DNA of 64,000 nucleotides from Gimesia algae (GTDB lineage: Bacteria; Planctomycetota; Planctomycetia; Planctomycetales; Planctomycetaceae). Positions within the stretch are counted from its first letter, which is position 1, and every line of letters starts with the position of its first letter. The notes under the pieces were generated by a model. The model was not told where the DNA came from and did no database searches. It saw only the letters and a program-made list of their open reading frames with translations. The stretch spans positions 2,531,369-2,595,368 of the forward strand of contig NZ_CP036343.1 in NCBI RefSeq assembly GCF_007746795.1, given 5' to 3'. Positions 45,041 to 54,143 of the stretch are shown in pieces. A program made the position numbers and the translations under genes.

Positions 45041-48000
45041 CTAATTCAAAAAGCGAAATTCAGTCGACGCAAACAGGATCTGACAGTACGAGGCCCATGC
45101 CTTTTGAACCGCCGCTTTGGGGTCGGAGTTCTCTTTCGCAGACTGCTGTTTGAGAGAATCAATATACTGCACGGCTTCGGTCTGTTCGGCTGCTGTCGCT
45201 TCCCGACCCAGGCAGGCCAGATACAACCGGGAAACACGCTGGCCATCACTCTGCTTTGAGTCTGTTAACAGTTTGGACGCGGTCTGCTCCGCCTGAGAAA
45301 CCACAAACGGACTGTTCATCATAAACAGCGCCTGAGCAGGGACGGTCGTCACCGGGCGATTTCCCACCAGCATTTCCGGAGCCGGAAAATCAAACACAGT
45401 CAGCGCCGGGGGGACATTGCCACGCACGATCGGCAGATAAATGCTGCGACGAAATTCGGACGGGTTCTGCTCAACTTTTTTATTCCGATTTGGGCTGATC
45501 GCCTGCTCGGGATAGTGCGCCACCGAAGAGCCCCCCTGCTGCAGATCGAGTTTGCCTGAGATCGACAGGACAGCATCGCGGATTTTTTCCGCTGACAGCC
45601 GCCGGCGATTCATCCGCCACACCAGATGATTGCCCGGATCTTTCTGATATCGCTCTTCGCTGAAGTCGGAACTCATGCGATACGTATTGCTCACCATGAT
45701 CTCACGGATCAAAGTCTTCATCGACCAGCCTTCGGCCACGAACCGTTGTGCCAGGTAATCCAGCAGCTCCGGATGCGTGGGCTGTTCTCCCAGGTGACCG
45801 AAATTATCGACGCTACGAACCAGTCCGTTTCCGAACAGATGTTTCCAGATACGATTCACCATCACACGACTGGTCAGCGGATTCTGTGACTGGCTCAACC
45901 AGTTTGCCAACTCCAGACGACCACTCTGCTGTGGACTCACTTCCGGCTGCTCCTTCAGCGAGGCAATCGTCAGAAACCCGCGATCAACCTTATCACCCAG
46001 TTGGTGAATATTTCCCCGCCGGGCAATCCGGTAGTCCGCCGGATCAGGCTGCTCACCCACGGCTAATGCCATCGGTGCCGGCGGCGGTGCATTCTCTTTT
46101 AATTTGGCCAGCTCTGATTTGAGCGATTTGACACTCGCCTGCAGTTCCTTAATCTGTTTCTGCTTCTCAGCAGCATCGGGTTTTGCTTCTGTTTTTTTTG
46201 CCAGCTTCGCATCCGGTTTCGGCAGGTCAAACTGGGGCAGGAACTGAACCGCATCGACAACCACGTAACCGGAAGCTCCTTTATTCGAGATTTCGACATA
46301 GCCGGCTTGACCAGCCGCGAATTCAAAACTGCCCAGTGAAGTGAAGATACCGTCAATTGGCCCCTGCTTCGTCTGGTCTACGTGGAACGTCTTCAACCCC
46401 TGTTCCGTCTGAATCGTTACAGGCACCTGACTCGAACGGCCGTTGCTACCCGGAAAGGCAAACCGGACTTCATACTTACCAGCGGCCGGCAGATCAGGCG
46501 TAAAGCGAATCGTTTTCTTGCCCTGCTCCTCGTTCATATCATGCACGTAGCCGACACCCAGGTAATTTTTGGAATAAACCGATTCCTGCCAAGCACCCGT
46601 TTTCTTCGCCTCGGCATCGTCCACAACAATTCCCGCCAGTTCTTTCAAACGCTGCTGCTGACTGGTAGCTCCCTGCAGTTTCTTCAACGCATCGGAATCT
46701 GTCTTCAGTTTTTCTTCCAACGTTTTCAGATCGGTTTCATGTTTCTTCAACGCAGACGCATGCTCTGGTTTGATCGGCAGTGGACGCGTCATCCAGCCGG
46801 AAACAAACTGGTTATTTAAGCGGTTCCCGTGCACGGTTTCCGTACTGCGAAAGATCCCGGCGAGTGCGTAATAATCGGTCATCGGAATCGGATCAAATTT
46901 GTGATCGTGACAGCGGGCACAGCCCAGTGTCATTCCCATGAATGCCCGCCCGGTCACATCAATCTGTTCATCGACCACATCCATGCGCAGCTTTTCTTTA
47001 TCCCGCTCACTCAACATCTTGGCTCCCATGACCAGGAAGCCGGTCGCGACGATATTCTGCGTCCGCTCTTCGTCATTCTCAAACGGCAGCAGGTCGCCGG
47101 CAATCTGTTCGCGGATAAATTCAGTATAAGGCTTATCTTGATTGAATGCCTGAATCACATAATCGCGGTACCGCCATGCATTGTAGAACGTCAGGTTGAT
47201 ATCCAGGCCGTTCGAATCCGCATATCGTGCCAGGTCCAGCCAGTGACGTCCCCACGTCTCACCATATTGAGGCGTCTCCAGCAGGCGATCAATCAGATGC
47301 TCGTACGCCTGGGGAGAAGGATCATTCACAAACTGCTCAATCTGTTTCGGCGTAGGAGGCAAACCGGTCAGATCAAAATAAACGCGACGCACCAGCGTCT
47401 GTCGATCCGCGCCTTTAACAGGCGTGATCTGTTTCGCTTCCAGCTTCGACAGAATGAACCGATCAATATCGTTCCGCGGCCAGTCACTTTGTTTCACTTC
47501 CGGAACGTCAGGCTTCGTCAGTGGACGGAACGACCAGAATTCGCGTTCCTTCTCAAAATCAATCGCCAGTTCTGATTTCTTGGCTAGCGGACTGGTCTTC
47601 ACTTGCCCTTCGCGCGGATCGGGTGCGCCCATCTGAATCCACTTGCGAAAGTCAGAGATGACGTTCGCCGATAGTTTCTCATCCGGGGGCATCGCGTAAA
47701 AATCGGGATCATGTTCAATCGCCTGCAGTATCAGGCTCGATTTCAGATTGCCAGGCACAACCGCTTTTCCCGAGTCGCCACCCATGCGAATTCCAGCTCG
47801 CGTATCCAATACAAACGAGGCGTTTTCCGGATCGGGTTCCCCGGCATGGCAGTCGTAACAATATTCTACCAGCACGGGACGGATTTTGTTCTCGAAGAAT
47901 TCAATCCCGGCCTGCTTCTGCTGAATCGCTGTTTGTGGATTTTCTGCGTAGGCCCGCTGATTGATGATACAGACAACGGCAAGACTCAGGCAGGACAGAT

Positions 48001-48076
48001 AAAGGAAAGGTCGCAAAGCAGTTCTCCTTCTCGAAGCTTTCAGATGAACGCACTCAATTTGCTTAGGGAAGCTCAC
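45041..48076 (-). CDS. PSCyt1-DUF1549-PSD1 protein with golvesin-like insert
   Basis: 1011 residues. A signal peptide (about 20-44, AYAEN), PSCyt1 with FFENKIRPVLVEYCYDCHAG (about 60-80), DUF1549 (about 195-410) with MGMTLGCARCHDHKFDPI, and DUF1553 (about 740-1005) with VMVNRIWKHLFGNGLVRSV. An inserted beta module near 500-625 (YLGVGYVHDMNEEQGKKTIR, AGKYEVRFAFPGSNGRSSQ and ASGYVVVDAVQFLPQ) is typical of golvesin/xanthan-lyase-like carbohydrate-binding modules, and a coiled-coil-like segment (about 640-675) follows. The DUF1501 partner is downstream. Confidence 0.92.
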   Translation of the reverse strand: MSFPKQIECVHLKASRRRTALRPFLYLSCLSLAVVCIINQRAYAENPQTAIQQKQAGIEFFENKIRPVLVEYCYDCHAGEPDPENASFVLDTRAGIRMGGDSGKAVVPGNLKSSLILQAIEHDPDFYAMPPDEKLSANVISDFRKWIQMGAPDPREGQVKTSPLAKKSELAIDFEKEREFWSFRPLTKPDVPEVKQSDWPRNDIDRFILSKLEAKQITPVKGADRQTLVRRVYFDLTGLPPTPKQIEQFVNDPSPQAYEHLIDRLLETPQYGETWGRHWLDLARYADSNGLDINLTFYNAWRYRDYVIQAFNQDKPYTEFIREQIAGDLLPFENDEERTQNIVATGFLVMGAKMLSERDKEKLRMDVVDEQIDVTGRAFMGMTLGCARCHDHKFDPIPMTDYYALAGIFRSTETVHGNRLNNQFVSGWMTRPLPIKPEHASALKKHETDLKTLEEKLKTDSDALKKLQGATSQQQRLKELAGIVVDDAEAKKTGAWQESVYSKNYLGVGYVHDMNEEQGKKTIRFTPDLPAAGKYEVRFAFPGSNGRSSQVPVTIQTEQGLKTFHVDQTKQGPIDGIFTSLGSFEFAAGQAGYVEISNKGASGYVVVDAVQFLPQFDLPKPDAKLAKKTEAKPDAAEKQKQIKELQASVKSLKSELAKLKENAPPPAPMALAVGEQPDPADYRIARRGNIHQLGDKVDRGFLTIASLKEQPEVSPQQSGRLELANWLSQSQNPLTSRVMVNRIWKHLFGNGLVRSVDNFGHLGEQPTHPELLDYLAQRFVAEGWSMKTLIREIMVSNTYRMSSDFSEERYQKDPGNHLVWRMNRRRLSAEKIRDAVLSISGKLDLQQGGSSVAHYPEQAISPNRNKKVEQNPSEFRRSIYLPIVRGNVPPALTVFDFPAPEMLVGNRPVTTVPAQALFMMNSPFVVSQAEQTASKLLTDSKQSDGQRVSRLYLACLGREATAAEQTEAVQYIDSLKQQSAKENSDPKAAVQKAWASYCQILFASTEFRFLN

Positions 48077-48370
48077 TCTCTGGGATTGAAAGACAGGCAG
48101 GAGGGAATCAGTAAACTCTGATCAGGCCTGAATTTTAATCATCGTCCAGTATAACGCATCAACGTCGATCCATGAACTAAATAAACGCGATTTCCACTCA
48201 GTTTCAGACAGTTCTCACGCAGAACTTACCAGATCAGCACGAAACGCAGGCAAAGCACTTTTATTAACGAAATAAAGAAATCCCGAACCTGCTGGATCAC
48301 ACAAAATTTCACGGATCAGCGGCTTAAAACAGGTCGTTCTGATGGAGAATGGAGGCCCATTTACGTTCGG

Positions 48371-48657
48371 TTTTGCTACCACGAAAAACACGAAAGAACA
48401 CGAAAAATCTTCGGGTAGGCCCGAATGCAATTCGGGCCGAGCGCAGCGAGCAGGAGGTTTCAGCTCACGAGATCAATTCATAACATAGCCACCAACTGAA
48501 TAATTTATCTTGAGGAACGCATACGATTCACATCGTCTGCCCTGCAACCTCCTGTTGCCTCTGGCAATACCGGATTATATCCGGTACCACTCACAACCGC
48601 TCCTGTAACACAACCAACCTGTGTCAGCATTTTTTCGTGTCTTGCGTGGTAGCAAAA
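48371..48657 (+). repeat. Composite intergenic repeat with inverted ends (copy A, most complete)
   Basis: The left end TTTTGCTACCACGAAAAACA (48371-48390) and right end TGCGTGGTAGCAAAA (to 48657) are inverted repeats. Inside is a core of about 245 bp: palindrome CCCGAATGCAATTCGGG (48420-48436), GCGCAGCGAGCAGGAGG, ATAATTTATCTTGAGGAACG, CTGCAACCTCCTGTTGCC and a second palindrome ACCGGATTATATCCGGT (48569-48585). CAGGAGGTT and AACCTCCTG in the core can pair. No gene is carried. Related copies: 129-382, 53422-53657 and 58152-58408. Confidence 0.85.
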
Positions 48658-48701
48658 AAATCCGTGGTTGAAATATTTCGCGGTCCCACATACGAACAGC
48701 A

Positions 48702-49607
48702 TCATTTCACAGGAAAGGGAACCGCATCCGATACCCCCAGGGACTTGCCACCAAATCCCTGGTTGCCGCTTGACTGATACGTTCCCCAGACACGGTATTC
48801 ATCCCCCGCTGCCGGCAGTTTTACCTTGTCAGCAATGTGCGCAAACATCTCAGCTTCCACGGTAACATCCTGACCCGTTTCAAACAGAATCGTCACGGAG
48901 CCGGAATCGGATTTATTTACTTCCTTGACTTTGCCGGCAATCCCCAGCGACTTGCGTTCGATATCAAAATCGGAATCAGAATTTTCCGGCTTGTGAATAT
49001 ACTTCTTGTCCACAGCCGCTGAATCTTTCGCAAACTCGGCCGCAAGTTCACTGGCCTGAACCGCCGGGAAGGGCTTCCCTTCAACCGACACAATCTTACA
49101 GTCGACCGGCCGTGCTGAAAAATCACCCGAGTATTTAAATTCTACTGTGACCTTCTGGCCAGGCCCCACCGACCGCCAGACAGGCGGGCCGAAAAATTCA
49201 CACGACACATCATTGACTGTATTCTCATCCTTGGGAAGGTACAGATCCAAAGCGGTCGCGGGCTTTTTTTCGTCATAGTAGCCGAAGTTGATTCCCAGAT
49301 CACTCACTTCGCCCGTTATCTGAATCGTGCGTCCCTTCAAATGCTCCGTCTTATAGTCCAGCTCGTTCTTGTGGTCCTTCCACTGCCTGGCAGTCATGAC
49401 AATCGGATTCGCTTCATAATCGACAGGCTTAGGTTCAGTAGCTGCGGAAGGTTTAGCCCCCTGCTCTTTCTTAGCAGCGTCAGGCATGCCTGTCTCAGGT
49501 TCGACAGTCTCAGGTTCCGCACTATCGGGTACCTCCGTCTTCGGCTCACCACTGCAACCCACACACATGAAACACATCAACAACACAACTAACGCTTGCC
49601 GAAACAT
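48702..49607 (-). CDS. Lipoprotein with OB-fold (tRNA_anti-like) repeats
   Basis: 301 residues. The lipobox cysteine lies in LVVLLMCFMCVGCSG (about 18). An acidic Pro/Glu-rich linker is followed by two similar beta-barrel units (about 75-165 and 185-295): ARQWKDHKNELDYKTEHLKG then RTIQITGEVSDLG, and IERKSLGIAGKVKEVNKS then VTILFETGQDVTVEAEM. This is the OB-fold seen in the tRNA_anti-like family of exported proteins. No enzymatic residue stands out. It is monocistronic, between the copy A repeat and a solo repeat arm. Confidence 0.7.
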   Translation of the reverse strand: MFRQALVVLLMCFMCVGCSGEPKTEVPDSAEPETVEPETGMPDAAKKEQGAKPSAATEPKPVDYEANPIVMTARQWKDHKNELDYKTEHLKGRTIQITGEVSDLGINFGYYDEKKPATALDLYLPKDENTVNDVSCEFFGPPVWRSVGPGQKVTVEFKYSGDFSARPVDCKIVSVEGKPFPAVQASELAAEFAKDSAAVDKKYIHKPENSDSDFDIERKSLGIAGKVKEVNKSDSGSVTILFETGQDVTVEAEMFAHIADKVKLPAAGDEYRVWGTYQSSGNQGFGGKSLGVSDAVPFPVK

Positions 49608-49840
49608 AATCAGACTCCAGTGAGACTAAAAAAGAATACCACCTCTTCACAAAGAGACAGCGTCAGTCAAAGTGGAATTCACAGGCATCAATTCAGAGGT
49701 GTACCCGGGTAATCAGTACGAAGAAGCTACCTGAAACATGATAAGCACTGACATCAACTAAATTATTCTACCAGAAGCCTTGGTAATACACAAGCATACA
49801 GTGCTTCTGTAAAGTCATTCCATGAAATCTGAGCAAGTAG
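49608..49840. other. Intergenic, nothing recognised
   Basis: Upstream region of the lipoprotein gene; no gene or repeat core seen before the solo arm at 49841. Confidence 0.4.
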
Positions 49841-49872
49841 GTTTTCGTGTCTTTTCGTGCTTTTCGTGGTAA
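49841..49872 (+). repeat. Solo repeat arm TTTTCGTGTCTTTTCGTGC
   Basis: A right-type arm (complement of CTACCACGAAAA with a tandem CGTG unit) with no partner, between the lipoprotein start region and the M56 gene. Confidence 0.65.
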
Positions 49873-49926
49873 TAAATACAAAAGGGCAACTAAAAGACTG
49901 CAGCCAACTGCTGGAATTTCAGACCC

Positions 49927-52893
49927 TCAATCAGATTTTTTTGGAAGAAACTGTAAACGCACCGATTGAATGCGTTCCAGGGGAACATCTTTCGATGTGG
50001 CGCTCACTTCTCCCCAATTGGATTTGCAGTTAGACGCGCCCTGCCTGCCCTTGATTTTGGAACCGGGAGTCAGGATATATTCCTGCCGATGTTCAAAATC
50101 AATCGCCGCGAAATAATGCCACTCCACCGTCGATTGACTCTCGACGCCCCGCTGTTCCTGTGGACGTTCCATCAATTCATAACCCAGCTGATTGCAGCTA
50201 CAGCCTGAATACACTTTACCAGGCAGACTTTTGAAATGGACACGCAACGGGCTGAATAGTTCAGAGGTAAACTGGCGAGCCTCTCCGTCGACAGCAAAGT
50301 CGATCACAGGCAATGTCTGCCCTAATGTGCTGGTACGAGTTGGCAGTTGCAGCTTCTCAAAATAAATCGTTTCCGTTGTCACGTACGGTCGGATTTCGAA
50401 GTGGTCAATCTCCTCCAGAGGCAGCATAATCCGTATCGGCGCGTTTGCCATTCCGACAGAAAACCAGCCCCCCTCCTTCAGATTCCGTTTGCGGCCCTCT
50501 TTCGTCACAACCCATAGCGAAAACTTCAGCTGACTGTTCCCCGTCATGTCAAACATCACTTCGGAAGTATGCCCCGTACTCTGGGGCTCTCCGTAAAACC
50601 CATCGCGAGAACTCCAGCCAGTATGATTCCCGGCAATCAGATGAGTGATTTTCAGTGTAAGCCCCTGCTCTGAAATCGTAGCACCAGTCTGAGCCGGTAT
50701 TCTGTAACGGAAGGAATCCTTTTGATAATTGTAAACCTTGAGAATCAGATCAACAGTCGCAGGCAGCTTGTCCCAAAGTGAAAACAGATGAATTTTTTTC
50801 TCGTTAGACCAGTCGAATCCTGCACCGTCCTGAAATCTTCGCAGCGGGATTTTCGTCTGTGAATCGAGAACATTGATCTCCTCAATCTCAAACTGTGAGG
50901 TCGCTGGTTCAGACAATTCAATGATCGCATGATCCATGAATGCCGCATTGGAAATCGTGGGCAAATCTGTTGGCAGCTTCGAAATCCGTTTCCCTTTTCC
51001 ATTTTCGATACTGAAGCGACCGTCCGCCTCAGAGCGGGCGACGCCACCAATTTTATATGTATTGTCGTCGGACTTTAGTTGCAGTGTATTGGTTCCGGTT
51101 GCATCACGCAGCCGATACGACTCGGTGGCGGTCCGCGAAAAAACCCGGGGTCGTGACCAGGTCTTCCAGGTCAGAACATCGGGCATAATTCCATTCGCAG
51201 CCTCTGATTCAAACCAGCCCATCTGGTCGTATTCAATCGAATACCCACGTGGATGAGCGATGCCCATCACGCGTAACACTGTATCATAGACGGGCAGTTT
51301 GATATTACCGTCTGTATCGGTCAACAGGTCCACATACTTCAGCTTCAGGCTGGGATCCAATGAGTGATTCTGAACACGATTGCACTCAATTATCATTTCA
51401 GGGATTTTAAGTCCCGGCAGCGGTCGCTGATCCCCAGTATGAAACTTCTGGGTGAGTACCACTGGCGCATTGGCAAGGGCGGCATTCAACAATTGATTGG
51501 CGCGATCCAGATCCCCGCGTCTGCGATACCAGGTCCCCAGCAACTGTTGTGCATAAAAGAAATCTGGACGTTCCTGCAGTACGGCTTCCAGTGCCTGTCT
51601 TGTTTCTGGTTGATCGAACAACTTTTCGTTATTATTTGAACTGAAATAGGTCTGGGCAATTTCGTAGCATTTTTTGACAACTGCAGCTTCTTCAGCATCA
51701 ATCTGAAAATCAAGATTCCTCCAACCACCCGAACCCTCTAAAGACGTCTCGGAGACAGGCAGCCGCTGCGGACGCATTCCAGGCAACATCAGGACTGCCA
51801 CAAGCAAAACCATACACAAAGCGGAAAAACGCAGGCGGTCCACTCTCAATAGAGAACCATCCATCAATCTGCGAATCCGTCTGGCCACGGGATGCTCACG
51901 ATGCACAAAGCCCAGCACAAGCGGTTCCACCAGTCTGACTGACTGGCGAGTTGCGGCATCAATCAGTGTTTCACAATACCGTTCGGGATCTGCCAGCCCA
52001 TGCGTCAGCAGCATGTCATCACAGCAGTCTTCGCGCGTCTGCCGCAGCGATTTTTTCAACCACCACATCCCCGGATGAAACCACCAGACCAGGCTCAACA
52101 CTGTCTCGAACCAGCCCATCAGTAAATCACGTCGGCGGATGTGAGCCAGTTCGTGCGCCAATACAATCGTCCGCTGATCCGGGTGTAAAGACTCTACCAG
52201 AAGTCGGGGAAACAAAATGCTCGGCCGGAAAACACCGATTGCAAATGGCGCATCGGTTTCATCAGAAATACGCAACGCCGGGATTTTTTTCATATTTAAC
52301 TGTGTGGAAAGACGGACCATTTCAGCATGTAGTTCGCCTGCATTCAGGATATCACCTGATCGCACGATTCGTAAAATAGCTCGATAGCGGCGGACTAAGA
52401 AAACCCCGCAGACCAGCATTCCGCAGGCATAAACAGACATCAGCAACAGCGACCAGGGAAACTCGGCAGCGGTTTCCGATGCCTCAACCACCGTGGGAAC
52501 TGTTGCACTGTCACTCCTCGAGACGGGATCAACTGAACTCCCTGCAGTGGGGGAAATTCGATTTGAGGGACCCGCTTCAGAAGCAACGCTGGTGACAGAA
52601 GACGTCTTTTCCGCAACAGAAATCTGCGGCGGATCACTGACAACAGTGTTACGAATTGTCGAGTAATAATTCGCAGATTGAGTAATCAAACCTGTGGACA
52701 GATCCAGAAATGGAGGCACTGCAAATTTCAACAGCACGATCAGCAGCAGCGCATAGCGGAAGGGGGCACTGGTAAAACGCTTCGTCACCTGTAAGAGCAG
52801 GAATACGATCCCGGCTACTACCGCTGCCTGCCAACTGGCATGCAGAAACCAGTTGCTCCAGTCTCCGGCTGCCTGGTTGAGAACTTCTTGCAT
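49927..52893 (-). CDS. Large M56 (BlaR1-type) membrane metallopeptidase sensor
   Basis: 988 residues, nearly twice the usual M56 length. Membrane helices occur near 20-38, 46-65 and 147-167. The zinc site HELAHIRRRD (about 247) is followed by TREDCCDD as the third-ligand part. A fourth helix around 355-372 precedes a tetratricopeptide-like stretch (about 390-470, LDRANQLLNAALANAP) and a long beta-rich periplasmic part (about 480-985) with no recognisable penicillin-binding module. It is cotranscribed with the BlaI-type repressor before it (gap five bases). It is expected to cleave that repressor on signal; the ligand is unknown. Confidence 0.88.
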   Translation of the reverse strand: MQEVLNQAAGDWSNWFLHASWQAAVVAGIVFLLLQVTKRFTSAPFRYALLLIVLLKFAVPPFLDLSTGLITQSANYYSTIRNTVVSDPPQISVAEKTSSVTSVASEAGPSNRISPTAGSSVDPVSRSDSATVPTVVEASETAAEFPWSLLLMSVYACGMLVCGVFLVRRYRAILRIVRSGDILNAGELHAEMVRLSTQLNMKKIPALRISDETDAPFAIGVFRPSILFPRLLVESLHPDQRTIVLAHELAHIRRRDLLMGWFETVLSLVWWFHPGMWWLKKSLRQTREDCCDDMLLTHGLADPERYCETLIDAATRQSVRLVEPLVLGFVHREHPVARRIRRLMDGSLLRVDRLRFSALCMVLLVAVLMLPGMRPQRLPVSETSLEGSGGWRNLDFQIDAEEAAVVKKCYEIAQTYFSSNNNEKLFDQPETRQALEAVLQERPDFFYAQQLLGTWYRRRGDLDRANQLLNAALANAPVVLTQKFHTGDQRPLPGLKIPEMIIECNRVQNHSLDPSLKLKYVDLLTDTDGNIKLPVYDTVLRVMGIAHPRGYSIEYDQMGWFESEAANGIMPDVLTWKTWSRPRVFSRTATESYRLRDATGTNTLQLKSDDNTYKIGGVARSEADGRFSIENGKGKRISKLPTDLPTISNAAFMDHAIIELSEPATSQFEIEEINVLDSQTKIPLRRFQDGAGFDWSNEKKIHLFSLWDKLPATVDLILKVYNYQKDSFRYRIPAQTGATISEQGLTLKITHLIAGNHTGWSSRDGFYGEPQSTGHTSEVMFDMTGNSQLKFSLWVVTKEGRKRNLKEGGWFSVGMANAPIRIMLPLEEIDHFEIRPYVTTETIYFEKLQLPTRTSTLGQTLPVIDFAVDGEARQFTSELFSPLRVHFKSLPGKVYSGCSCNQLGYELMERPQEQRGVESQSTVEWHYFAAIDFEHRQEYILTPGSKIKGRQGASNCKSNWGEVSATSKDVPLERIQSVRLQFLPKKSD

Positions 52894-52898
52894 CGGCT

Positions 52899-53309
52899 CT
52901 ATTCCTTTTTCTTGCGTTTCGTATCGGGAGACCGCATTTCATCCAGCAGTTGCTGCAGTTGCTGAATCTCTTCTTCAGAAGGTTTACGCGTTTCAAAAAA
53001 AGAAGCCATAAAGGAAAGCGTATCGCCACCGAACACGCTCTGAAACAAATCATTCATCAGATGCCGACAGGCCCGAATCGATTCGGGAGTCGTGCGAAAG
53101 ACAAACGCCTTGCCCTTGTCTCCTTTCCGCCGCGTCACCAGCTTGCGGGACTCCAGTCGCTTCAGCAGTGTCATCACCGACGACGGTTCCAGCTTCCGCA
53201 TCGGCGTCAGCTCTTCACTGATCTCTTTAACGGTCGCCTCACCCAGTCGATTCAGACAGGCCAGGACATCACGTTCCGCATCCGGAATTTTAGCTTTGTG
53301 TTGGTTCAT
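52899..53309 (-). CDS. BlaI/MecI-family repressor (second system)
   Basis: 136 residues with the winged helix: IPDAERDVLACLNRLGEATV and LEPSSVMTLLKRLESRKLVT, then a wing region (RRKGDKGKAFVFRTTPE) and the helical dimerisation part (LMNDLFQSVFGGDTLSFMAS). It heads the operon with the 988-residue M56 protein. Two GACATTTGTC operators lie directly upstream, with a sequence unlike the operators of the first system at 16.0 kb. Confidence 0.92.
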   Translation of the reverse strand: MNQHKAKIPDAERDVLACLNRLGEATVKEISEELTPMRKLEPSSVMTLLKRLESRKLVTRRKGDKGKAFVFRTTPESIRACRHLMNDLFQSVFGGDTLSFMASFFETRKPSEEEIQQLQQLLDEMRSPDTKRKKKE

Positions 53310-53321
53310 ACCCCATTAATA

Positions 53322-53368
53322 ACGACATTTGTCTTTTTGTCAATCAGAATATTACGACATTTGTCTTT
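53322..53368. promoter_or_regulatory. Two BlaI operators with ACGACANNTGTC dyads
   Basis: ACGACATTTGTCTTT at 53322-53336 and TACGACATTTGTCTTT at 53353-53368. The dyad centres (53324-53333 and 53356-53365) are 32 bases apart, about three helical turns. The form is close to the known BlaI/MecI box with TACnACAnnTGTnGTA arms. Confidence 0.8.
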
Positions 53369-53421
53369 TTTCTTAAAATGGGGGGAAACTTCGTTTTTAA
53401 AACTGTGTCTGCGCGTCAACC

Positions 53422-53657
53422 GCGGGTGGACTCGAATGCAATTCGGGCCGAGCGCAGCGAGCAGGAGGTTTCAGCTCACGAGATCAATTCATCACAGAGT
53501 GACCAACTGAATAATTTATCTTGAGGAACGCATACGATTCCCATCGTCTGCCCTGCAACCTCCTGTTGCCTCTGGCAATACCGGATTACATCCGGTACCA
53601 CCCACTTCTTCTCCAGGCTTACCAACACAGTAATTTCTTGTCATTTCGTGGTAGCAA
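53422..53657 (+). repeat. Composite intergenic repeat (copy B)
   Basis: Starts at CGGGTGGACTCGAATGCAAT and follows copy A almost base for base through the AACCTCCTG block and ACCGGATTACATCCGGT to a right arm TCATTTCGTGGTAGCAA. The left CTACCACGAAAA arm is missing. It lies between the second BlaI operators and the 98-residue gene. Confidence 0.85.
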
Positions 53658-53739
53658 CTTTTCACCCAAGCAATCAGTCAACTCAGTCAGTTTTTTCACT
53701 TCATCGCCAACTGAACTCCCGAACGTTTACAGCGTTCGC

Positions 53740-54036
53740 TCAGGTAGCATCCGCCCCTCTCTTTTCTTTCACGGATCGATATTCAAGTTCATTCCAGTCA
53801 AAGCGTCCGACCCAGTACTGGTGCTCTTCGTCATAGTCGATCACCGCAGGCGTTTCCAGAAAATCCGGTTGGCCAGCTCCATCGACATCATCCGGCTGAC
53901 TTAAGATAACTTTCATCCCGCGCGAAAACTGCACTCCCTGTTCTTCCAGATCCTTCCATGTCCCAGCACAAAGCAGGATCGCATTACGATCCCGGTCCAG
54001 TTTATTAAAGTCAGCATAGATTCGCGGAATTGTCAT
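53740..54036 (-). CDS. Small hypothetical protein (98 aa)
   Basis: 98 residues, acidic, no membrane segment or signal peptide. Start ATG at 54036. IYADFNKLDRDRNAILLCAG and GMKVILSQPDDVDGAGQPDF are visible, with HQYWVGRFDWNELEYRS near the end. Proteins of this size with an early strand-helix-strand and a GMKV turn occur in planctomycetes without a known function. Gene identity rests on start-to-stop integrity and on codon use like its neighbours. Confidence 0.6.
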   Translation of the reverse strand: MTIPRIYADFNKLDRDRNAILLCAGTWKDLEEQGVQFSRGMKVILSQPDDVDGAGQPDFLETPAVIDYDEEHQYWVGRFDWNELEYRSVKEKRGADAT

Positions 54037-54143
54037 GGGAACTCGTGAGCTTGAATCAAATCAAAAGTATTTCTGGCTTCGATATAATAACAAAATTCAG
54101 TCGTTCATGCCTTTCACAATACACTCTGTTGTTCGGAAGCACA

